Shown piece after piece: positions 32,748 to 39,229 of a stretch of 64,000 bases of DNA. The notes beneath the pieces were generated by a model that saw nothing but the letters and a program-made list of their open reading frames with translations, did not search any database and was not told the DNA's origin. This stretch comes from Bacillota bacterium (lineage in GTDB: Bacteria > Bacillota > Clostridia > Acetivibrionales > DTU013). Both the position numbers and the translations under genes were made by a program. The DNA lies in contig JAFABI010000087.1 in NCBI GenBank assembly GCA_023426125.1, positions 1 to 64,000 of the forward strand, in the 5' to 3' direction. Positions within the stretch are counted from its first letter, which is position 1. Each line of letters begins with the position of its first letter.

Positions 32748-34397
32748 TTATTCCTCGAATATTTCCAGGGGGACACCGGCTTGTTCAGCAATGCTCCGGG
32801 CCTTCTCCACAAATGCATCCTTCGGTTCGCCGGCGGTTTGCTTTTGCACCTGTCCGAGGGCATCTTCATCCACGCATTTGATTTTTACCTGCAGGCTCAA
32901 TACCCTGCCTGTTATTTCTTCAAGAACTTCCATATGTTCGGCTTTTGTAACAATGGTTTTGCTGAATTTATTTTTTTCATTGAATACGATGCCCACCAGG
33001 CTATCGGAAAGCCTTACCGCTTTTGTATCCAGGAGGAAGGAGTGGAGGGCCCTTCTGCCAATGCTTTTCAGTTCGTCCAGAACTTTTTGCCATTCGGGCA
33101 TGTAGTCTGCTTTTACTGCCTGGCCTGGTGCGGGCGATGGTGTTTCAGCGGCTTTCACAGGTTTGGGGGCTTCCGAGGTATACACCTGTACCGGTTTTAC
33201 TTGAGTTTCAGCCTTTCCACCGGTATTAACAGGAGCTTGAAGCATACCGTTGCCAATTTTTTTCTCCAGGGCTTCCAGCCTTTCCAGAATACTGCCGTCC
33301 GCCTGAACCGGCTTGTTTTCACATAAGTTGACCAATGTGACCTCAAGCATGATTCTGGCGTTCGTTACCCATTTGAGGCTTGTTTCCAGAGAGGAGAGCT
33401 CCTTGATTATATAAATTACTTCCTCCCGGGAGGTTTTCTGACACTGCTCCCTCATTACGCCGATAACCTCGGCAGACAGGTCGAGTATCTCCCCGGGCTC
33501 GGCGGTCACTTTGCAGATGAGAAGGTTTCTGAAATAGTGTACAAGGTCGGAGGTAAAATGGGCAATATCCTTTCCATCCATTACAAGGCGGTCGACGCTT
33601 GCAAGGATGCCGTTTACATCCCGTTTAAGTATGTCATCCGCCAGAGCCGCGATAAAAGTGTCGGTGACGATACCAATAACCGTTAGCACATCATTATAGG
33701 TAATTACCGGCTTGCCAAGGGAAATGCACTGGTCCAGCAGGCTTATGGCGTCTCTCAGAGCGCCGTCGGACATTTTGGCAATAAGCCTGGCGGCGTCCTT
33801 TTCAAGGGTTATACCACTGGACGCGGTAATTTCCGTGAGTCTGCCCACGATGCTTTCAACGGATATGCGCCTGAAATCAAACCGCTGACAGCGGGACAGG
33901 ATTGTAGCCGGCAGCTTGTGAGGCTCTGTAGTTGCCAGGATGAAAACCACATGGGCCGGAGGTTCCTCAAGCGTCTTCAGCAGGGCGTTAAAGGCTCCGG
34001 TGGAGAGCATGTGGACCTCATCTATGATATAAACCTTATACCTGGTTCTGGAGGGGGCGTAAATTACTTCGTCCCTGATTTCACGTACGTTGTCGACACT
34101 GTTGTTTGATGCTGCGTCCATTTCCAGCACATCCATACTGCTTCCCGACAGTATCTCGGTGCACGCTTCACACTTGTTGCAGGGATCTCCGTTGTTAGGA
34201 TTCAGACAGTTTATGGCTCTGGACAAGATGTGCGCCATGGTAGTCTTTCCCGTGCCGCGGGTGCCGCAAAAAAGATACGCATGGGCAATACGGCCGCTGC
34301 TTACGCTGTATCTGAGTGTTTTGACCACATGCTGCTGTTCGACGACATCTTCGAATACCGAAGGTCTCCATTTTCTATATAGGGCGATGTATGACAT
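32748..34397 (-). CDS. dnaX: DNA polymerase III subunit gamma/tau
   Basis: Clamp-loader ATPase. 549 aa: YRKWRPSVFEDVVEQQHV, Walker A GTRGTGKT, zinc module with CLNPNNGDPCNKCEAC, Walker B VYIIDEVHML, sensor LATTEPHKLPATILSRCQRF. A Pro/Ala/Val-rich tether (about 395-435) leads to the C-terminal tau domain. Start at MSYIALYRKW, with GGAGG upstream; nine earlier codons are rejected. Downstream of the SRP RNA, the usual Firmicutes order. Confidence 0.96.
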   Translation of the reverse strand: MSYIALYRKWRPSVFEDVVEQQHVVKTLRYSVSSGRIAHAYLFCGTRGTGKTTMAHILSRAINCLNPNNGDPCNKCEACTEILSGSSMDVLEMDAASNNSVDNVREIRDEVIYAPSRTRYKVYIIDEVHMLSTGAFNALLKTLEEPPAHVVFILATTEPHKLPATILSRCQRFDFRRISVESIVGRLTEITASSGITLEKDAARLIAKMSDGALRDAISLLDQCISLGKPVITYNDVLTVIGIVTDTFIAALADDILKRDVNGILASVDRLVMDGKDIAHFTSDLVHYFRNLLICKVTAEPGEILDLSAEVIGVMREQCQKTSREEVIYIIKELSSLETSLKWVTNARIMLEVTLVNLCENKPVQADGSILERLEALEKKIGNGMLQAPVNTGGKAETQVKPVQVYTSEAPKPVKAAETPSPAPGQAVKADYMPEWQKVLDELKSIGRRALHSFLLDTKAVRLSDSLVGIVFNEKNKFSKTIVTKAEHMEVLEEITGRVLSLQVKIKCVDEDALGQVQKQTAGEPKDAFVEKARSIAEQAGVPLEIFEE

Positions 34398-34493
34398 AAT
34401 TACCTCCAATAGTACAAAAAGCATCTAAAACGTAGAACAACTTAAGTATATCAAAATCGACACCATTTAAAAAGATGGAGGATAAAATAATAA

Positions 34494-34524
34494 GCAAAAA
34501 AGACTGCCTTCTTAAGACAGTCTT
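34494..34524 (-). terminator. SRP RNA terminator
   Basis: Minus-strand AAGACTGTCTT, loop, AAGGCAGTCTT, then TTTTTGC. It follows the mature SRP RNA by about 30 nt. Confidence 0.85.
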
Positions 34525-34552
34525 CCTCGCTTTGTGTCTATAAAATTTAATT

Positions 34553-34820
34553 GACCGTGCACCCGTTTTCGACATGCTTCTACAGGCGTTACCCAGATAG
34601 TTGGCTCTAACCAGGCATCCTCGCGGCACACGAAAGTTACTGCTTACCGTTGCTTTCTTCCGAACCTGGCGGGGTTCACAGGCTTCCGTTGCGCAAGACC
34701 CAGTTATCATTGCCACTTGTATGGGTCTGACCCTACAAAATCAAGCCTGGAACAGGAATTCAACCCTGCTGTAGCGGATTGCAGGTACAGGGCACCGCTG
34801 CCTCCCCGTCTAGCACGGCC
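34553..34820 (-). ncRNA. ffs: Signal recognition particle RNA, long Firmicutes type
   Basis: About 268 nt. The 5' end GCCGTGCTAGACGGGGAGG and the 3' end GCACGGTC can pair. The conserved helix-8 segment reads CCAGGTTCGGAAGAAAGCA followed by ACGGTAAG, the Ffh-binding signature. The length and the extra 5' region show that it includes the Alu domain found in Bacillus and Clostridium SRP RNA. End positions are estimates from the terminal pairing. Confidence 0.92.
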
Positions 34821-34896
34821 AAAGGGTTAACTTGTTCGATGGCTCAAAAGCCGCCATGCGTCAGTTCAAAAATGGCCTTCCGTCACGTACCCTACT

Positions 34897-34925
34897 ATTA
34901 TACTCAATATGCCTGTCCTTGGCAA
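34897..34925 (-). promoter_or_regulatory. SRP RNA promoter
   Basis: Minus-strand TTGCCA (34920-34925), 17-base spacer, TATAAT (34897-34902). The start would be near 34890, so the primary transcript carries about 70 nt of 5' leader before the mature RNA. The leader contains a hairpin GGCGGCTTTTGAGCC. Bacillus scRNA is likewise trimmed from a longer precursor by RNase III. Confidence 0.8.
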
Positions 34926-35072
34926 GATATTTCGCAAGAGAAGGTGCAAGCATATTTTGGCAAAAAAAATAAAGCACCTGGATAAAAATTTTTTAAAAAT
35001 AATTCCGTTTTGTCGGTGCTTTACAAACTAAAATGAACTCAGCCATAATCTATATTAAAAGGAGGAACAAAA

Positions 35073-35150
35073 ATGAAAAAATTAGTATTATTGGCTGTGG
35101 CAACTTTATTGTACCACATTTTAGTAAAAATTTATATTAAAATTGTATGA
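35073..35150 (+). CDS. Possible 25-residue hydrophobic peptide
   Basis: AAAAGGAGGAAC, a few A residues, then ATGAAAAAATTAGTA. The product begins MKKLVLLAVATLLYHILVK: a basic start then a single hydrophobic helix, ending in stop TGA. The upstream sequence matches that of the tiny ORF at 215. It could be a membrane peptide; family unknown. Confidence 0.45.
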   Translation: MKKLVLLAVATLLYHILVKIYIKIV

Positions 35151-35189
35151 CAAATTTTAATAATTCATGAATAAAATATTTTCATCCGC

Positions 35190-35342
35190 TCATTCCTTAC
35201 CAACATAGGGCTCACTTTTATGAAGCTCCGCTTTTATTTTATTGCTCTCTGCCATGCTTGCATAAAAGCCGGTGTATTTTCCCAGGATCTTTCGGTCATA
35301 TTCATTAAGCTCAGTTGGCGGACTTCTTCTTCTCTTACTCAT
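35190..35342 (-). CDS. Small basic hypothetical protein, 50 aa
   Basis: Starts MSKRRRSPPTELNEYDRK, with GGAGGG five bases before the second of two ATGs. Highly charged, no cysteines, no membrane segment. I do not recognise it. The frame extends upstream to 35390, but those codons lack support. Confidence 0.5.
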   Translation of the reverse strand: MSKRRRSPPTELNEYDRKILGKYTGFYASMAESNKIKAELHKSEPYVGKE

Positions 35343-35669
35343 CATGACCCTCCATGTCCCCGCCGTGCTCAGGGAACCCCCGGCCGGCATACATAAAGCA
35401 TTGAAATTCGCGGTTAACTTTTTTATAGGCTTACCTTTGTTTTCTTTACCTGACGAAGTATAGTTAGCTTATGATGAAAACCTAATTAATATTCACACTT
35501 GAAGCTTAAATCGTTGGCACTATTTTGAAGTTTTCGGCAGCAATACCTCACTTGCTCCGTATCCTGAAACATAAGGGGGACTATTCTTGTTTCTTCCCTT
35601 CCGGAGCAAAGTCAGATTAAGAGTAAGGGCGGCATGAATGTGGTATAAATATATCAGGTGGTGATGCAT
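35343..35669. other. Intergenic region without recognised features
   Basis: No supported gene. An inverted repeat TTGCTCCG (35552-35559) / CGGAGCAA (35602-35609) encloses 42 bases; its role is unclear. Confidence 0.4.
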
Positions 35670-36083
35670 ATGAAAATACGATGGTTTTTGCCTGAAAAAT
35701 ATAGTAAAAAATGGTTTTTGATTTTTATTGCCTTTGCCCTCGTTTTGTTCTGCCTGTTTGCGGGAATAAGGCTTCTGGGTGTTAACTCCCGTCCGGATAT
35801 TTCCTGGATACCGGGGTTATTCCTTTTCAGTTTGCTGATTTCATTGCTGGTATGCGCCTTTGGATTTTTCGATCTCAGGTTTGTTTTCTCCCTGACAGCT
35901 CTGGGCATTATAACTGGAATAATATTGATGGTTTTTACGATAAGCGGTAACAGGGGCGGCTGGGAAGACCTGATAGGAGTCCTGCTGTTTCTTGAATTCT
36001 CCGTTTTTGGACTGGCGGCCGGCATCCTTGCGGAGCTTTGTGCATTTTTTGTCAGGCGGCTGAGGGAGAAGAGGCGGGAATAA
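35670..36083 (+). CDS. Small integral membrane protein, 137 aa
   Basis: Four hydrophobic helices: about residues 14-36 (WFLIFIAFALVLFCLFAGI), 46-66, 70-92 and 105-128, with a basic C-terminus RRLREKRRE. No known family recognised. ATG 35670 has AGGTGG eight bases upstream, better than the earlier GTG/ATG codons. Precedes galU but has its own spacing of 170 bases. Confidence 0.65.
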   Translation: MKIRWFLPEKYSKKWFLIFIAFALVLFCLFAGIRLLGVNSRPDISWIPGLFLFSLLISLLVCAFGFFDLRFVFSLTALGIITGIILMVFTISGNRGGWEDLIGVLLFLEFSVFGLAAGILAELCAFFVRRLREKRRE

Positions 36084-36140
36084 CATTTTGCCGGCATAGG
36101 GCCCGGATGATCCGGGGGGAAATCCTGTCCCACATAAATC

Positions 36141-36169
36141 TTGAAAAAGCCTCCTTATAGTGTTAAAGT
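36141..36169 (+). promoter_or_regulatory. Candidate galU promoter
   Basis: TTGAAA (36141-36146), 17-base spacer, TAAAGT (36164-36169). Gives a leader of about 80 nt to the galU TTG. Confidence 0.45.
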
Positions 36170-36256
36170 AAATACAGGATGAATGTGGCAGGACATTGAT
36201 ACTTGTAGAAAAAAATTGCTGAGAACGGATTAAATACTTGAAAGAGGTGCTGGCAT

Positions 36257-37144
36257 TTGAAGGTACGTAAGGCAATAATTCCGGCGGCGGGGCTGGGTAC
36301 CAGGTTTCTACCTGCAACCAAGGCCCAGCCGAAGGAAATGCTTCCCATTGTCGACAAGCCGACGATTCAATACATCGTCGAAGAAGCAATCGATTCGGGA
36401 ATCGAAGATATCATGATTGTGACAGGGCGTGGGAAAAGAGCGATTGAGGACCATTTCGACAAATCCTACGAACTGGAGGACATTCTCAGGCAGAAAGGCC
36501 AGGACGAACTACTCAGCCTTGTGCAGGATATTTCCAACCTGGTGAATATACATTATATCCGTCAGAAGGAACCAAAAGGACTGGGACATGCAATTTACTG
36601 CGCCAAATCCTTTATTGACAACGAGCCCTTTGCAGTGCTGCTGGGGGACGATATCGTTGATTCCCGGGTGCCTTGCCTGAAGCAGCTGATCGATGTGTAC
36701 GACGAATATAACACGACGGTTATAGGTGTGCAGAAGGTGCCGGAGGAGGATGTTTCCAAGTACGGAATTGTGAATTGTACGCACATTGAAGAACGTGTCT
36801 ATAAGATCAAGGATCTTGTAGAAAAGCCGGAAAAGGAAAAGGCTCCGTCAAACATAGCCATTCTGGGCAGGTATATCATTACCCCGAGGATTTTTCAGAA
36901 ACTGGAAAGTGTCCAGCCCGGAAAAGGCGGGGAAATTCAGCTTACAGACGCCCTGAAGGGGCTCCTCGGCTCGGAAGCCATGTATGCCTATGACTTTATC
37001 GGAAAGCGTTATGACGTAGGGCATAGGCTGGGATTCCTTGAAGCGACGGTGGAATTTGCCCTTAAGCGTGAGGATTTGCAGGATGATTTTTCCGAATATC
37101 TGAAAAGAGTCGTACAGAGTCCAAAGGATATTTGCCGGGAATAA
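36257..37144 (+). CDS. galU: UTP-glucose-1-phosphate uridylyltransferase
   Basis: Makes UDP-glucose for glycolipid and wall-polymer synthesis. 295 aa nucleotidyltransferase: AAGLGTRFLPATKAQPKEMLPIVDKP at the N-terminus, LGDDIVDS for metal binding, VEKPEK, and GGEIQLTDAL. TTG start with AGAGGTG seven bases upstream; no ATG is near the conserved N-terminus. Confidence 0.95.
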   Translation: MKVRKAIIPAAGLGTRFLPATKAQPKEMLPIVDKPTIQYIVEEAIDSGIEDIMIVTGRGKRAIEDHFDKSYELEDILRQKGQDELLSLVQDISNLVNIHYIRQKEPKGLGHAIYCAKSFIDNEPFAVLLGDDIVDSRVPCLKQLIDVYDEYNTTVIGVQKVPEEDVSKYGIVNCTHIEERVYKIKDLVEKPEKEKAPSNIAILGRYIITPRIFQKLESVQPGKGGEIQLTDALKGLLGSEAMYAYDFIGKRYDVGHRLGFLEATVEFALKREDLQDDFSEYLKRVVQSPKDICRE

Positions 37145-37179
37145 GAAAAAATGAATAAGATGGTTCAAAATTTGCCAAT

Positions 37180-37211
37180 AATACCTGTATATCAAAACAT
37201 ACGGGTATTTT
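37180..37211 (+). terminator. galU terminator
   Basis: AATACCTGTAT and ATACGGGTATT pair with one mismatch, followed by a run of seven T. The T run directly touches the ATG of the next gene at 37215. Confidence 0.75.
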
Positions 37212-37214
37212 TTT

Positions 37215-37790
37215 ATGAAGAGCTTCGGGAATACGGTCAAACTTATTACGCTGGCTTTTGCCGGCATATTTCTTCTAAACATGCTTATTATGCATGTGTT
37301 TTTTGACACCGACGTTTTCAATCCTGTAAGCAGCGAGGGGACGGAAACCAGGATCGCAGAGATACGTTTCAAGCCGGGAAATACAGCGGGTGCGGCTGCA
37401 GTCCAAGATGAAGAATATCCCCGCAGCACTTCCGCAGCACCGGAAGACGTTTCGCAGGAAGACATCCCTGATATGCTTCCCGAAGGTTTTGGCGATGAAG
37501 CCGAAGCTGAAACGGCCGGGCCGGATTCCACTTTCTTCATGACAACCGGTGAAGTTAGCTTTTTGGAGAATCTCAGCATGCTGGACAAGCTGGAGGCACT
37601 GTCGCTGATTTCAAAAGTCGGCAGGGAAGAAGCCGACAGGATTTACGACCTGGCCGCCGACGGAATCACTTATTCCGAAATGAAGGATATAGAGTTCATT
37701 CTGAAGAGATACCTGGACAGGGATGAAATGGAGACCTTGACCAACCTTTTGAATAAAAGCAAAAAACAGTATTCGGAAGCGAAGGACTGA
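37215..37790 (+). CDS. Membrane-anchored hypothetical protein, 191 aa
   Basis: One N-terminal membrane helix (about residues 8-28, LITLAFAGIFLLNMLIMHVFF). Next comes an acidic low-complexity stretch (about 60-115), then a helical C-terminal domain (MLDKLEALSLISKVGREEADRIYDLAADGITYSEMKDIEFILKRYL). Not recognised; probably extracellular. The start is odd: its ATG abuts the T run of the galU terminator and has no clear ribosome site except CGGG inside the hairpin. Confidence 0.65.
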   Translation: MKSFGNTVKLITLAFAGIFLLNMLIMHVFFDTDVFNPVSSEGTETRIAEIRFKPGNTAGAAAVQDEEYPRSTSAAPEDVSQEDIPDMLPEGFGDEAEAETAGPDSTFFMTTGEVSFLENLSMLDKLEALSLISKVGREEADRIYDLAADGITYSEMKDIEFILKRYLDRDEMETLTNLLNKSKKQYSEAKD

Positions 37791-37801
37791 TCCGGGGAAG
37801 C

Positions 37802-37827
37802 CAGGAGGCGATTGACAATCGCTCCTG
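37802..37827. repeat. Hairpin after the 37215 gene
   Basis: CAGGAGGCGATTG and CAATCGCTCCTG form a near-perfect 12-bp stem around one base. No T run follows, so it is more like a dispersed palindrome than a standard terminator. Confidence 0.5.
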
Positions 37828-37943
37828 ACCTGCAATATACAAATAATCGGAATTTATACAGTCTTTGCAACTGCTTTAAGATAATCTCATGGTGACCCGC
37901 GGCCTCCGGATAACGTGGAATTCCTGTTATGCGGCCCAAGCGC

Positions 37944-39026
37944 CTACCTGACCTCTTCAATGGAGTACTTCTGCGTGCCCAGACCGCGTTTTTCCAGTTC
38001 ATCCAGCTGAATAAACGGGTTTTTGCCGTGGAGCCTTTCCAGCAAGTGGCCTTCACTGCCCAGCTCATGGCCTTGCGGTACGCCTGAAGGGATGAGGTTC
38101 TCCACTTTGATTGCATCAAGACATGCTTTCTCTATGGCGACAATGTCATTGGACGCCATCACGCCTATATCAGGTACCAGCGCGGGTGTGGAGAGGCCCC
38201 AGCAGTCACACAGGGCCGTAATGCTCAAAAGGAAGTTTATATAGAACACATGGCCGGGTTTGAAGACCTTCAGCACCTCGTCGGTACATATAGCCATACC
38301 GGTTTGAAAATCATGATAGGCATTGGCGGTCATTTTCATGGCCGAAACAGGACATACCTTTACACAGTGCTGGCAAAGGGTGCAATGATGATAGAAAACC
38401 CTATACTTGCCATTCTGATCGAAGCTGTTTGCCCCATGGTTGCAGCTGTTTACGCACAGCTCACAATGGGTACAGGCATTCTCATCCCATTCGATCCCGC
38501 CTTCCAGTCCGTGAATCTGCTGCCTTGTCCTGTCGGTAACGCAGCCCATGGCGATGTTCTTACAGGCGCCGCCATACCCGCAGGCGCCGTGGCCCTTAAC
38601 ATGGGACAGGTCGATCATTACCTCGGCATCCTGTATGTTTCCGGCAACATCGATATCTTTTAAGCCTTTAAAGGATACTTTCCGTTCATAAAAGTATTTG
38701 CCGGTGACTCCGCAGGTCGGAATTACAGGCACTCCGAGAAAATCTTCATTATAGCCCCTTACTTTGGCTTCCTCCACCGTCTGGTCGGTTATGTATACTT
38801 TCGCACCATAGCTTTTCAGCTTGTCCACCAGAATTTTGACGAACAGCGGGGGAATGGTGGTATAGCCGATGCCTCTCCCGACGTGCATCTTGATGACGGT
38901 CCATTTGTCTTTTACAACGTCCTGCATGCCCATCCGATCCACAAGCCGGCCGAATTTTGCCGGCAGAGTGGCGTCTGAATCATATTTATCATAATTCACC
39001 GATGAAAATAATATTTTTGCATCCAT
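37944..39026 (-). CDS. DUF362 protein with two [4Fe-4S] motifs
   Basis: About 360 aa. N-terminal DUF362 domain (VIKMHVGRGIGYTTIPPLFVKILVDKLK; DLSHVKGHGACGYGGACKNIAMG), then a bacterial ferredoxin segment with two clusters, CTHCELCVNSCNHG and CTLCQHCVKVCPVSA, near residues 185-235, and a C-terminal part closing the DUF362 fold. The electron-transfer partner is unknown. GGAGG precedes two nearby ATGs; MDAKIL is chosen on spacing. Stands alone. Confidence 0.88.
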   Translation of the reverse strand: MDAKILFSSVNYDKYDSDATLPAKFGRLVDRMGMQDVVKDKWTVIKMHVGRGIGYTTIPPLFVKILVDKLKSYGAKVYITDQTVEEAKVRGYNEDFLGVPVIPTCGVTGKYFYERKVSFKGLKDIDVAGNIQDAEVMIDLSHVKGHGACGYGGACKNIAMGCVTDRTRQQIHGLEGGIEWDENACTHCELCVNSCNHGANSFDQNGKYRVFYHHCTLCQHCVKVCPVSAMKMTANAYHDFQTGMAICTDEVLKVFKPGHVFYINFLLSITALCDCWGLSTPALVPDIGVMASNDIVAIEKACLDAIKVENLIPSGVPQGHELGSEGHLLERLHGKNPFIQLDELEKRGLGTQKYSIEEVR

Positions 39027-39173
39027 ATGCATCCAACCTCCAGTGTTAATTAATTCGGCAAACAGCCGTACATAGTTTATTCTAATAATTATAGCACTGC
39101 GGATTTATAAGTAGAAGACCCATGAAATATTTTTATGGGAACGGGGCACGGATGAATTTCCGGCAATGAAAAA

Positions 39174-39206
39174 GAAAAGGGGCTGTCTCAAAAAGCGGAC
39201 AGCCCC
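39174..39206 (-). terminator. Terminator of the glycosidase-type gene
   Basis: Minus-strand GGGGCTGTC, ten-base loop, GACAGCCCC, then TTTTCTTTTT. The loop side includes CTGTCTCAAAAAG, the same end sequence as the MITE-like element at 8896, so the terminator was probably derived from such an element. Confidence 0.85.
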
Positions 39207-39229
39207 TGGTAAATAGGTTGTTCTGCGAA

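Noticed and set aside
34375..34716. 113-codon minus-strand ORF upstream of dnaX
   Set aside because: It lies within the SRP RNA gene and its terminator; not coding.
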